DNA of 64,000 bases from Gibbula magus (Eukaryota; Mollusca; Gastropoda; Trochida; Trochidae): assembly GCA_936450465.1 (NCBI GenBank), contig OW388296.1:51558931-51622930 (forward strand), written 5' to 3'. The translations under genes were made by a program, and so were the position numbers. Of the stretch, positions 47,501 to 51,187 are shown piece after piece. Every line of letters starts with the position of its first letter. The stretch's first letter is position 1. The notes below the pieces were generated by a model. It saw nothing but the letters and a program-made list of their open reading frames with translations. It did no database searches and was not told where the DNA came from.

Positions 47501-48669
47501 TATCTGCAACATAGGCGTCTGTTCAAGGCAGGCATTTATTTCATAATAAAGCTTGTAGAGACAGACGACTAAGGTAAGAAGCAACAAATGTAGAATAAAT
47601 TCAGTTTACCTGTCGTTTAATTAGGCAGGGATCTATTTGTTTCAGAAAAGGCTTCTATTTAAGGCAAGCGTCTAATCAAGGATTTACAATATATCTATGA
47701 AATGCAAATATTTGCAGTATGAGAGGGGAAACTCACTTGATCCTGAGAGGATGGCCTGACCACAGTAGAGTATAATAGCAACACACACCACTAGCACAAG
47801 GAACCTCTTTATACCTGCACATAGCAAATGATATAGTAGAATGAGTGACATGGTTTACATTATTAGTATATCTTATATTATCACAGAGACAAAACATGCA
47901 ATACTATTTGGGTTAATTAAGCATTGTTGTAAAACATGTGGGCAATAAATGGAACATGTGGTATTGTATGCAAAAAGATCATGCTGTATGTAAAACAGTT
48001 CTCTCTGAGTTGTCAAGCCCTTCACTTGACCTGATCAACAGCACTTCCCACTTCCCTGGGAAAGAAGAATTTAATTAAATAAAGATATAAATAAACATTT
48101 TGATGTGGGAGATTAACTACATACATTTATACTGATTTCTTTTCGAATAAATGACTAAACCTTTAATTGCGTTTACATTTGTGCAACACCCCCTGTGTTG
48201 TAGATAACCTGTCACATTGACATTCTTTGCCTTTCATCAAATGAACGATGTGTTTTGTGAAGGATTTTGTTGGCAAACCTAAAAACACGAAACTACACAT
48301 GTAAAGAATGGTATCATTAAAATTGCATGAATTTCTATTCAAGGCTTGTTACAGTGATTGGGAACAACCCCTTTGACAATTGAGCATTTTTAGGTCTTTT
48401 AGTCATTTTCAGAATTTTAAATGCCCCATTCCCTTTTGTTGTAAAAGTAAAACTTCTTATTTTGATGAGCCATTTCTTCATCCAATGTGCACAGTGGCCC
48501 ATGGCCCCAACCTTTCCCAATCTCTGTTGTTATTTATCAATTTTCCCTCTATGATTGACTCACCTCCAAATTTCTTCACAATCATCCTCCGGAGAGCTCG
48601 CATCATCATTGTTATAGTGTCCTGGCTTCCTCCTCCTGATCGACGCTTACTTTTCTTACTTTTTGGCAT
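11458..48669 (-). CDS. POMGNT1-like: POMGNT1-like protein: type II membrane protein with two ILEI domains and a GT13 domain (26 exons)
   Basis: Twenty-six exons join in frame to 873 codons plus stop, with AG/GT borders and matching phases throughout. Order: basic tail (1-35), transmembrane segment (about 40-58), ILEI/FAM3-like domain 1 (about 99-264), domain 2 (about 264-456), Cys-rich linker, GT13 domain (about 500-860). Family members such as POMGNT1 add GlcNAc from UDP-GlcNAc to O-mannose in the Golgi; vertebrate POMGNT1 has about 660 residues and one ILEI-like stem domain. Conserved GT13 landmarks include VSAWN, YRVEEFPGLG, VPDVSR and HRGL. Two active-site features differ: LEEEL where POMGNT1 has EED, and SDRAWAGWK where it has a WDWDMW motif. 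Activity is therefore doubtful; it may be a divergent paralogue or lectin-like protein. The start ATG is preceded in frame by a TAA. The 5' UTR and promoter are not identified. Confidence 0.9.
11840..12011. repeat. Short tandem duplication at the piggyBac insertion site
   Basis: Two ~120-bp units share TTGC(C/T)GAAAATTG, GACTCAGTATA and TTTCTGATAGAAAACCAG. The piggyBac element landed inside the second unit, whose remainder lies right of it at 18175-18216. The first unit shows the element-free equivalent of the insertion site. Confidence 0.7.
12412..12497 (+). repeat. 42-bp tandem duplication unique to piggyBac copy 1
   Basis: The segment 'CTTATCTGTCTCGCATC' through 'CACATGGGCAGATAGC' occurs twice here but once in copy 2 (near 41582-41622). 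With a 6-bp difference near 14360 it accounts for the whole 48-bp length difference between the copies. Confidence 0.85.
12950..13190 (+). repeat. piggyBac subterminal repeats, left arm
   Basis: Two clear ~75-100 bp units share GAACCGCAAGTCCGATTTTT, TACATCATTGTAAAGAG and TTGTCTTCAATTCCA or its variant. Weaker versions occur at about 12580 and 12780. The same module recurs in the right arm in the same orientation. Such repeats are candidate transposase binding sites. Confidence 0.8.
13720..14290 (+). repeat. GC-rich module array upstream of the transposase
   Basis: At least three imperfect modules contain CATGGGAA..TCCC, GAATCCGGGGT(T/C)CG and TTCTCNAAAAGAGAA hairpins. It is much richer in G, C and CpG than the flanks. 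It may serve as the element's promoter/5' leader. The open frames through it are not recognisable proteins. Confidence 0.6.
14533..16566 (+). CDS. piggyBac transposase (677 aa), copy 1
   Basis: The transposase excises and inserts the element at TTAA without leaving a footprint. A Ser/Asp/Glu-rich N-terminus (about 1-120) precedes the DDE-type core. The three catalytic Asp positions are visible: SVDEGMVPWKG (D298), FMDNYYSS (D377) and GGVDRADQM (D484). A Cys-rich C-terminal domain (about 590-650: CVVC, CTDC, CAAPC, then H) matches the zinc-binding domain of the family. The frame is uninterrupted and the length normal to slightly long. AATAAA at 16719-16724 may be its polyadenylation signal. 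A CATTTACAG acceptor-like site just before the ATG suggests a 5' UTR intron. The frame looks intact; activity is untested. Confidence 0.97.
   Translation: MLRGRGRKALRRPRTLHTRTRSFEAVTSDDDFINEIHADEASDMESTDSDGSSGLDSDDAYDRDTVIDSEHGDTDALSDIETEIARKILAAGNSTEEDFSGFEEEFAEIPQYNHDNSQTFDEWVDGPRPRVNLPFTGQTGLRQFIELPENPEPIDFFNLFIHNDDYEDMATETNRYFKQAMEDKILRPRSRMQQWQDTNAEEMKVFVAMTIAMSLVVQRNFADYWSTSDVTSTPFFAKCMPRDRFWLLITYLHLADNRRMPGRNTPCFSPINKLGHLYNRIVQRFSRVYKPHQNISVDEGMVPWKGNLSFKVYLPDKPKKYGIKAFMLCDSHNGYVCKFKLYTGKTNEPVSEGGKTYDVVMDLVNDYVGQGHHIFMDNYYSSTNLYINLWERGIGATGTLRANRKGLPDSVKKPKKKAKQGDMTVSHNHGLLVLRYEDRKSVLLMSTVEDTQLEQTGKKNRATGEPVLKPRIVTTYNKYMGGVDRADQMLSYTPFRVKTLKWWKRVWFHVLNVAMLNSYIVYKEYSKDKPLKTSREYRKALAQHIVTFADKEQVPSLCRRPRGRPSTSDESVTRLHGRHFPTKIEPVGRKKNVTRMCVVCSKAKRAVLAKQIEEGNGPARKKKRVGRESSYECTDCNVSLCAAPCFKLYHTATDYSRAYITATEKERNEEGNEEEEN
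16719..16724 (+). terminator. Candidate polyadenylation signal of transposase copy 1
   Basis: AATAAA about 150 bp after the stop codon, followed by a T-rich stretch. The same hexamer lies at the equivalent place in copy 2. Confidence 0.55.
17020..17840 (+). repeat. piggyBac subterminal repeats, right arm
   Basis: Four units with TCAT(T/C)GTAAAGA, at about 17040, 17240, 17623 and 17774, each preceded by a run like AATAATTTTTA and followed by (T)GTCTTCAA or its variant. They read in the same direction as the left-arm copies. A triplicated CTCGAGGAGGT lies at about 17434-17466. Confidence 0.78.
18392..18742 (+). mobile_element. TTAA-flanked MITE, copy 2
   Basis: Body 18396-18738 (343 bp) starts AGGGGCAGTAGC and ends GCTACTGCCCCT, with TTAA on both sides. 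The interior matches copy 1. It lies in the last intron of the POMGNT1-like gene, about 95 bp from exon 25 and 220 bp from piggyBac copy 1. Confidence 0.85.
18834..18965 (-). CDS. POMGNT1-like: POMGNT1-like exon 25 (786-830)
   Basis: 132 bp between GTTTGCAG and GTGTGT, phase 2 on both sides. It encodes LLKELCRCFGLFSAQ followed by PRNLHRGLLR, which matches 'LAKCLHIWDLDxRxxHRGLWR' near the POMGNT1 C-terminus. Confidence 0.9.
19323..19487 (-). CDS. POMGNT1-like: POMGNT1-like exon 24 (731-786)
   Basis: 165 bp between TGTTGTAG and GTAAGT, phase 2 on both sides. It encodes SLMGVANLTASLYEEQLNRD and a Leu/Gln-rich segment. It has an N-L-T sequon and corresponds to the acceptor-side helices. Confidence 0.86.
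20051..20200 (-). CDS. POMGNT1-like: POMGNT1-like exon 23, GT13 (681-731)
   Basis: 150 bp between CCGACAG and GTGAGT, phase 2 on both sides. It encodes RAWAGWKLSEQ and LVPDVSRVF. The PDVSR motif is conserved, but the catalytic Asp position upstream of SEQ reads Trp/Ala. Confidence 0.9.
20609..20741 (-). CDS. POMGNT1-like: POMGNT1-like exon 22, GT13 (637-681)
   Basis: 133 bp between AATACAG and GTGGGT, phase 1 to 2. It encodes NLVYRVEEFPGLGFLLK (YRVExxPGLGWxL in relatives) and ends KCCSD, where the acidic WD motif of the family is expected. Confidence 0.9.
20912..20982 (+). repeat. tRNA-derived relic (SINE head)
   Basis: An A-box-like TAGCTCAACTGGTTAAG is followed 27 bases later by a B-box-like GGTTTGAATCC. 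The acceptor arms do not pair, so this is not a working tRNA gene. It lies in an intron. Confidence 0.5.
21494..22833. mobile_element. hAT-like nonautonomous element (1340 bp)
   Basis: Begins CAGGGATGCAGA and ends with the inverse TCTGCATCCCTG. The flanks carry a perfect 8-bp duplication, GTTTAGTT (21486-21493 and 22834-22841), which fits the hAT superfamily. The interior is AT-rich without a recognisable transposase. It lies in the intron between exons 21 and 22, only 88 bp from exon 21. Confidence 0.9.
22922..23048 (-). CDS. POMGNT1-like: POMGNT1-like exon 21, GT13 metal-site strand (595-637)
   Basis: 127 bp between TTCACAG and GTGGGT, phase 0 to 1. VIVLEEELLLAPDF occupies the DXD-type position (EED in POMGNT1, EDD in MGAT1), so residue 603 is Glu instead of the expected Asp. 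LMGVSAWNYNG follows, the conserved SAWN motif. The hAT-like element ends 88 bp downstream. Confidence 0.92.
23378..23427 (-). CDS. POMGNT1-like: POMGNT1-like exon 20, GT13 (578-594)
   Basis: 50 bp between TTATCAG and GTGAGT, phase 1 to 0. It encodes MAKALRAIDHLYPDS, the helix before the metal-binding strand (HYxxxLxxxFxxFPEA in POMGNT1). Confidence 0.86.
23661..23754 (-). CDS. POMGNT1-like: POMGNT1-like exon 19, GT13 (547-578)
   Basis: 94 bp between TTGACAG and GTGAGA, phase 0 to 1. It encodes WDEKFPEHGDLADLFGFRNI, aligned with the 'DGYYEEPxxVxxLFGxRxI' region of GT13 enzymes, and has an N-I-S sequon. Confidence 0.88.
24246..24462. mobile_element. Foldback element, copy 2
   Basis: Inverted arms start CAACTTCCCAA and end TTGGAAGTTG, and share GCATAACTCTTGCCAGTCTC. 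Homologous to the copies at 8583-8808 and 39535-40081. Its right end lies about 77 bp from exon 18. Confidence 0.75.
24540..24616 (-). CDS. POMGNT1-like: POMGNT1-like exon 18, GT13 (521-546)
   Basis: 77 bp between CTGTCAG and GTGAGT, phase 1 to 0. It encodes LNHNALVRTLETTLMQPGI, the first Rossmann helix of the nucleotide-sugar fold (NRPxYLxRxLxSLL in relatives). Confidence 0.88.
25257..25589 (-). mobile_element. tRNA-derived SINE, copy A
   Basis: Reads from the minus strand: head GGGGGCGGGATAGCGCAGTG, A box TAGCGCAGTGGTTAGCGC, B box GGGTTTGAATCC, then a conserved body and a tail with 'GGTTTAACGCC' and GGTGAGGTGA. Flanks TATTAACGT and TATTAATGT (25248-25256, 25590-25598) are an 8-of-9 target duplication. 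It lies in intron 17. Confidence 0.88.
25691..25786 (-). CDS. POMGNT1-like: POMGNT1-like exon 17, GT13 start (489-521)
   Basis: 96 bp between GCCACAG and GTAACC, phase 1 on both sides. It encodes the approach to and first strand of the catalytic fold (YSTPVIVVPG), the position of 'VPVAVIAGNRP' in POMGNT1. It ends about 95 bp from SINE copy A. Confidence 0.85.
25896..25994 (-). CDS. POMGNT1-like: POMGNT1-like exon 16, Cys linker (456-489)
   Basis: 99 bp between GTTTCAG and GTAAGT. It encodes RREFCKKYDGYPEFC, which matches the paired-Cys segment between stem and catalytic domain in POMGNT1 (RRxFCxKxxGYxxxC). Confidence 0.9.
26033..26197. repeat. 32-bp minisatellite, five units
   Basis: Units start exactly every 32 bp (26033, 26065, 26097, 26129, 26161) with GATACACTTCC(T/G)GTTGCA. 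Only a few substitutions separate them. It lies in intron 15, about 40 bp from the exon 16 acceptor. Confidence 0.95.
26690..26850. mobile_element. Short hAT-like MITE, copy 1
   Basis: 161 bp that starts CAGTGTTGTTCCTAG and ends CTAGGGAACAACACTG. The CAGTG start suggests the hAT superfamily, but no clear 8-bp duplication is visible. It matches the copy at 31348-31510. Confidence 0.75.
26919..26988 (-). CDS. POMGNT1-like: POMGNT1-like exon 15 (433-456)
   Basis: 70 bp between TCTCCAG and GTAAGT, phase 0 to 1. It encodes a segment ending KKSLCVPRK that closes domain 2. Same size and phase as exon 10. Confidence 0.88.
27463..27589 (-). CDS. POMGNT1-like: POMGNT1-like exon 14, ILEI domain 2 end (390-432)
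   Basis: 127 bp between CTATCCAG and GTGTGT, phase 2 to 0. It encodes LRFRDVWYFIGQKGIQGF, the strongest ILEI/POMGNT1-stem match in the gene. Same size and phase as exon 9. Confidence 0.92.
27682..27973 (-). mobile_element. tRNA-derived SINE, copy B
   Basis: Same family as copy A, with B box GGGTTCGAGTCC. A perfect 12-bp target duplication, AAAGAGTATTAA, flanks it (27670-27681 and 27974-27985), so the ends are exact. It lies in intron 13. Confidence 0.92.
28382..28466 (-). CDS. POMGNT1-like: POMGNT1-like exon 13, ILEI domain 2 (362-390)
   Basis: 85 bp between TCTTGCAG and GTGAGC, phase 1 to 2. It encodes LEIFLESLKEGDIIIAVVAD and the DDGA turn, typical of the ILEI core. Same size and phase as exon 8. 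Confidence 0.9.
29011..29530. repeat. Dispersed repeat, two direct copies 339 bp apart
   Basis: Segments 29011-29188 and 29350-29528 both contain 'TAGCGAAAACCTTTTCAAAT', 'GAGCCTGATAGCACAAATAT' and 'GACCTTTGACCTTGAATGTG'. No coding capacity. It lies in intron 12. Confidence 0.8.
30416..30525 (-). CDS. POMGNT1-like: POMGNT1-like exon 12, ILEI domain 2 (325-362)
   Basis: 110 bp between TGTTACAG and GTAACA, phase 2 to 1. It encodes GGRGFNVIIVDPRDG and ISRVDTY, classic ILEI motifs. It equals exons 6 plus 7 (59+51) in length and phase. Confidence 0.9.
31052..31235 (-). CDS. POMGNT1-like: POMGNT1-like exon 11, linker and ILEI domain 2 start (264-325)
   Basis: 184 bp between CACTTCAG and GTGAGT, phase 1 to 2. 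A ~25-residue basic linker is followed by NCGVPEPCGLNSFPVSVYSG and LQPEICVSG, which parallels exon 5. It is more GC-rich than the neighbouring introns. Confidence 0.88.
31348..31510. mobile_element. Short hAT-like MITE, copy 2
   Basis: 163 bp with the same CAGTGTTGTTCCTAG ends and interior as 26690-26850, including 'GGAGAAGTAGGATACTTTTA'. It lies in intron 10 of the POMGNT1-like gene. Confidence 0.75.
31772..31841 (-). CDS. POMGNT1-like: POMGNT1-like exon 10 (241-264)
   Basis: 70 bp between TGTTTCAG and GTAAGT, phase 0 to 1. It closes domain 1 with EKAGCFSVP, a Cys near the domain end as in FAM3 proteins. Same size and phase as exon 15. Confidence 0.86.
32653..32779 (-). CDS. POMGNT1-like: POMGNT1-like exon 9, ILEI domain 1 end (198-240)
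   Basis: 127 bp between TGTCCGCAG and GTGAGT, phase 2 to 0. It encodes LQFRDGFLMIGQKGL, the ILEI 'FRDxWxFIGxKG' motif. Same size and phase as exon 14. Confidence 0.9.
33299..33798. repeat. ~50-bp minisatellite, about ten units
   Basis: Units contain GACCA(A/G)GGTCATATCACA and 'TTCATATCAACC', then GACTGATGACAC. Unit length varies between about 48 and 52 bp. It lies in intron 8. Confidence 0.92.
33979..34143. repeat. Palindrome with Penelope-like tail words
   Basis: Arms at about 33979-34054 and 34061-34143 are inverted copies sharing AAGATTTTCTGGATAAC, GTGAAAATACACRACGTTTC and CTCACTCCTTCATCA. The right arm contains CTGATGA followed, after a possible stem, by GAAAC. This could be a pair of inverted retroelement tails. 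Confidence 0.7.
34260..34344 (-). CDS. POMGNT1-like: POMGNT1-like exon 8, ILEI domain 1 (170-198)
   Basis: 85 bp between TTATTTCAG and GTAGGT, phase 1 to 2. It encodes LIRFLKKM followed by NIVIMTSYDEMSSG, the ILEI helix and strand before the 'DDG'-type turn. Same size and phase as exon 13. Confidence 0.88.
34599..34649 (-). CDS. POMGNT1-like: POMGNT1-like exon 7, ILEI domain 1 (153-170)
   Basis: 51 bp between TTTTGCAG and GTATGT, phase 1 on both sides. It encodes DVKTFDTYVEG, the family's 'xFDTY' motif. The intron between exons 6 and 7 has no counterpart in domain 2. Confidence 0.88.
35045..35725. repeat. ~150-bp tandem repeat capped by a GC hairpin
   Basis: About four units share CAAAACTGGTCAAAGTCTCG, 'GACCTTGAAAATGAGGTCAA' and 'CCAGATGAAGACTGGTACCA'. 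The last unit is followed by GGACGGACG repeats and a hairpin TGTCCCCCGC..GCGGGGGACA (35691-35722). It lies in intron 6. Confidence 0.88.
36056..36373 (-). mobile_element. tRNA-derived SINE, copy C
   Basis: Same family as copies A and B. The perfect 11-bp target duplication ACTCTTGGATG flanks it (36045-36055 and 36374-36384). The B box has drifted (GGACTCC..), so it is probably no longer transcribed. It lies in intron 6. Confidence 0.92.
36577..36635 (-). CDS. POMGNT1-like: POMGNT1-like exon 6, ILEI domain 1 (133-153)
   Basis: 59 bp between TCTTACAG and GTAAGA, phase 2 to 1. It encodes the family motif FGRGLNVVSIN. Together with exon 7 it corresponds to the single 110-bp exon 12 of domain 2. 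Confidence 0.88.
37056..37158 (-). CDS. POMGNT1-like: POMGNT1-like exon 5, ILEI domain 1 start (99-133)
   Basis: 103 bp between TGTCTCAG and GTAAGT, phase 1 to 2. SRCGVKC is followed by LAFYIRTGEANVAGPTICF, which resembles the opening strand of FAM3/ILEI domains (Cys, then IxTGxxNxxGPxIC). Equivalent to the last half of exon 11 in domain 2. Confidence 0.9.
37967..38355 (-). mobile_element. Decayed right end of the piggyBac family
   Basis: Starts CCCTTACATTGCGTATATAT and follows the right ~380 bp of the full elements in reverse orientation. It contains GGCGGAATTTACAGGCTCGC and 'TACCGCATCTACATGGCGA', with roughly 10% differences. It then stops matching near 38355 with no second inverted end. 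The flank is TTTA rather than TTAA. It is an older truncated copy in intron 4. Confidence 0.85.
38673..38760. repeat. GTCGAC/ACTAGT-rich cluster
   Basis: In about 90 bp, GTCGAC or AGTCGACTAGTCGACTA-type palindromic words occur five or more times. Similar clusters are seen at ends of some DNA transposons, but no paired inverted end was found. Confidence 0.55.
39099..39360. repeat. Dispersed repeat ending in a GGGGGACA hairpin
   Basis: One diverged unit with 'CCAAATTTGAAG', 'GGTCAAGGTCAC' and GAGATATTGCGA ends TAGTCCCC..CGGGGGACAAAA. It resembles the structure of the repeat at 35045-35725. Noncoding, in intron 4. Confidence 0.65.
39535..40081. mobile_element. Foldback element, copy 3, interrupted by a TTAA MITE
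   Basis: The outer parts (39535-39674 and 40034-40081) match the foldback copies at 8583 and 24246, with ends CAACTTCCC and GGGAAGTTG. A TTAA MITE splits it at a TTAA that is intact in the uninterrupted copies' 'GGCTTAAATCAGCC'. Confidence 0.8.
39671..40033 (-). mobile_element. TTAA-flanked MITE, copy 3, nested
   Basis: Body 39675-40029 (355 bp) in reverse orientation to copies 1 and 2, same AGGGGCAGTAGC ends and TTAA on both sides. Because the host foldback element exists elsewhere without the insert, the duplication of exactly TTAA can be read directly. Confidence 0.9.
40294..40362 (-). CDS. POMGNT1-like: POMGNT1-like exon 4 (76-99)
   Basis: 69 bp between CATTTTCAG and GTAGGA, phase 1 on both sides. 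It encodes a Ser/Thr/Gln-rich stem segment with an N-L-S sequon at residue 96. It has no domain of its own, and the phase fit to exons 3 and 5 supports it. Confidence 0.78.
40981..41022 (-). CDS. POMGNT1-like: POMGNT1-like exon 3 (62-76)
   Basis: A 42-bp microexon between TTTTTCAG and GTAAAC, phase 1 on both sides. It encodes the start of the luminal stem, including an N-L-S glycosylation sequon at residue 73. It lies 155 bp from piggyBac copy 2. Confidence 0.8.
43651..45684 (+). CDS. piggyBac transposase (677 aa), copy 2
   Basis: Same length and motifs as copy 1 (D298, D377 and D484; Cys-rich C-terminus). Only two residues differ: L in place of F in 'PIDFxNLF' and H in place of Q in 'RIVxRFSR'. 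AATAAA follows at 45837-45842. It lies antisense within intron 2 of the POMGNT1-like gene. Both copies could supply transposase in trans to the related nonautonomous ends in the window, but this is inference. Confidence 0.97.
   Translation: MLRGRGRKALRRPRTLHTRTRSFEAVTSDDDFINEIHADEASDMESTDSDGSSGLDSDDAYDRDTVIDSEHGDTDALSDIETEIARKILAAGNSTEEDFSGFEEEFAEIPQYNHDNSQTFDEWVDGPRPRVNLPFTGQTGLRQFIELPENPEPIDFLNLFIHNDDYEDMATETNRYFKQAMEDKILRPRSRMQQWQDTNAEEMKVFVAMTIAMSLVVQRNFADYWSTSDVTSTPFFAKCMPRDRFWLLITYLHLADNRRMPGRNTPCFSPINKLGHLYNRIVHRFSRVYKPHQNISVDEGMVPWKGNLSFKVYLPDKPKKYGIKAFMLCDSHNGYVCKFKLYTGKTNEPVSEGGKTYDVVMDLVNDYVGQGHHIFMDNYYSSTNLYINLWERGIGATGTLRANRKGLPDSVKKPKKKAKQGDMTVSHNHGLLVLRYEDRKSVLLMSTVEDTQLEQTGKKNRATGEPVLKPRIVTTYNKYMGGVDRADQMLSYTPFRVKTLKWWKRVWFHVLNVAMLNSYIVYKEYSKDKPLKTSREYRKALAQHIVTFADKEQVPSLCRRPRGRPSTSDESVTRLHGRHFPTKIEPVGRKKNVTRMCVVCSKAKRAVLAKQIEEGNGPARKKKRVGRESSYECTDCNVSLCAAPCFKLYHTATDYSRAYITATEKERNEEGNEEEEN
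45837..45842 (+). terminator. Candidate polyadenylation signal of transposase copy 2
   Basis: AATAAA at the same distance from the stop as in copy 1. Confidence 0.55.
47737..47814 (-). CDS. POMGNT1-like: POMGNT1-like exon 2, transmembrane segment (36-62)
   Basis: 78 bp between TGTGCAG and GTGAGT. It encodes IKR followed by about 19 hydrophobic residues (FLVLVVCVAIILYCGQAIL), a signal anchor consistent with a type II Golgi protein. The intron that follows holds piggyBac copy 2. Confidence 0.88.
48564..48669 (-). CDS. POMGNT1-like: POMGNT1-like exon 1 (residues 1-36)
   Basis: ATG at 48669, donor GTGAGT directly below 48564, ending in phase 1. It encodes a Lys/Arg/Ser-rich cytosolic tail starting MPKSKKSKRR. 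An in-frame TAA 33 bases upstream of the ATG makes this the first usable start unless an upstream exon is spliced in. Confidence 0.8.
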
Positions 48670-51187
48670 TTTATGTATCAGAACTTCTTTTTTACTTTAG
48701 ATGTCATAATCACACAAAGCTGTAAATCGAGAAGAAAAGTATTTCAATGCTGATAATATGACATAAAATATCACAAAATGGGGACATCTAATGTTATCTT
48801 TCCCCACAGTAAAATATTCCTATTTTATTGGCTGACAACGATTGTTTTGTTCTAATACCCCGTCAGTCTCACTGTGTACAAATTTCATGAACCCTGCTGC
48901 TACAGTAGGTGTCACATATTAATAGTTAGATGATGTTATATAATGGCGCACACAGTGTAAAGAGTTTTAAACTGTTTGATGAGCTGTGTACGGGTCTATC
49001 AAATACAGACTTATATTTCCAATAACTGCTGGTTTGTTTCGAAACAAATTACATTTTGCATGGCTTGCAGGCTAAATTAAACTTAACTTGTTTTAGGCAA
49101 TTTAAAGCTTGTAGTAATACGTTACAGAACATTTAACATTTCAGTCAAGATGGATGACGACACCATTTGTTTACGTTTAGGGACTGCGTCAAGGTCGTTC
49201 AAACAATATCTGCTTTGTTGTCACCGCCAGCTAAAATAAAATGAATATAGTTGTGCTATTTTTTATTGACATGAAGGAAATATAAATACGTATGCTTCTC
49301 CCTCAGATAACACGGCCTGATGTACCATCTTTGAAGGCTCAGGAGACACTTGCACCTAGAACTATTGATTTTGTGTCATAAGAGTTTTTTTGTATACAAA
49401 GAAATTAATATTGAATTTTTTCTTCATAATTCTTTTCAATCTTTCCATCCCTCTCGACTTATATATAGATGTAAACAAATGGATCAACCAGGATACATGC
49501 ATATGTTTCCCTAATGAAGCTAGTGCATAAACATAGGTTATAACACATTATGCAATGTTTCTTCAGCTACTAGTCTGCTTGCTTCGCTAATAAGATAAAG
49601 GTACTGCTAGTCTAAAGGACTGACCATGTTTATGATTATGCTAAAAGGAATGAGTATTTGGCTAATACTTTCAGAAAAGATTAATCATTTATTTGAATTC
49701 CTAGTGCTATGACAAAGGTAAAATAAACCTGTAAAGATACTCTTATATACTCACAATATATCATATATAGTATTATTTCTACATTAATACTTTTAGCGTT
49801 AGGGTTTCTTATCTATATTTTAAGATTATAATGTAAAATTACATTCTAAAACAATGCAAGTGTACACTGTACAGTGAAAAGCATGTGTACACTGTAGCTG
49901 CAGTTGCTTCGCCAAAATAGGCTCTTTGACACCCTTTATAAACACGATGATACTGGGGGAAGATGTTATATAATATAGCTACAGTTCTGCAGCAAGTGTA
50001 CACTGTACACATTCATGATAGCCACACTAGTCCAGCATGCTAGACGTCTATATATAAACCGACGTTTAGATTATCTGAACTATAGCCACACATGCACTAA
50101 TTAGATGAAACAAGAACTGAAATCAGATGAATGTAATTAACAAATCAACAATATAAATACCACAAAAGATGGTTCAGATAACTAATATTAAATGTCTATC
50201 CGTAGGTTTTCTTCAGATTATCACACGCGAATTTCAGTGCAAAAATCTACTAAGATCAAAACGAAGATGTTGTGACCGAAGTATACAGCCACAAATCCTT
50301 CTTTGTCACACAAAAGCGTTTATCATCAGTGTCATCAAAGACACAATACACCACACTTCATTAGTTTCGTGAATGCATGTCATGATTTTCGCCGTAGGCA
50401 CAGCCTCGATAAGCGACTTCTCCATTCCAAAATTGACGAGCTGCATCTGCACTGAAGCAGACGTTGGTTTCGCCTAATAGTGAAGCCAGGTTTATTTAAT
50501 CAACAACTTTGATTGGGCTCTTTTACTTTGGTTTTAGTTAAATGTTTCAAATGGCTTGTTTTTGGATCATCTATGAAAGGAACAAACGGATACTTACCTC
50601 TAATTATCATTCTGCATCATTTTGTTGAGGATGGATCACAATCTATCTAAGGGAGGTAACTCTCGAATTAGCGACTCTCACTACATACCACAAATAAATA
50701 TTCTACTGAATTCAAAAGTAAATAATTGCATGGTTATATATCTTCTCAAGTATAGTTCATCTAGATTCAAAGTTTAAATCCATTTGAAGGTATTTAATGT
50801 GTTTCCTCTAATTGTGTCCAATATTGGTGTGTCAAGAGGGGCACTATCTTTTTTTTTATCACTTTATTTCTCTTTGTAGGCACCACATAATATATAAAGT
50901 ACATTTTCAATATGAAGTATTTGGTACAATTTGTCGAATTGACAAGACGTATAAAGTTTTTTATATACATTTCAGTTTCAGTATGACAAATTAGCTTGAA
51001 TAAAAAGGAATTTATGTGAAAAGGCTGTGGCATGAATTAGACCAGGATATGAAGGATATGAATTTTTCATATCTACAATCAGTATAGAGAAGCTGTTTAC
51101 TGACATCATAGGTGTCTTGTAGAACTGATTTCAGACCATTTATGTGCGTTTTTTTAATTCTGGCATTTACAGGTATATACATAATAT
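48670..51187. other. 5' flank of the POMGNT1-like gene, noncoding
   Basis: This should contain the promoter and 5' UTR of the minus-strand gene, but no TATA box or initiator could be chosen with confidence. A small motif cluster with GTGTACACTGTA occurs at about 49859, 49886 and 49998. No exons or defined elements were seen. Confidence 0.5.
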
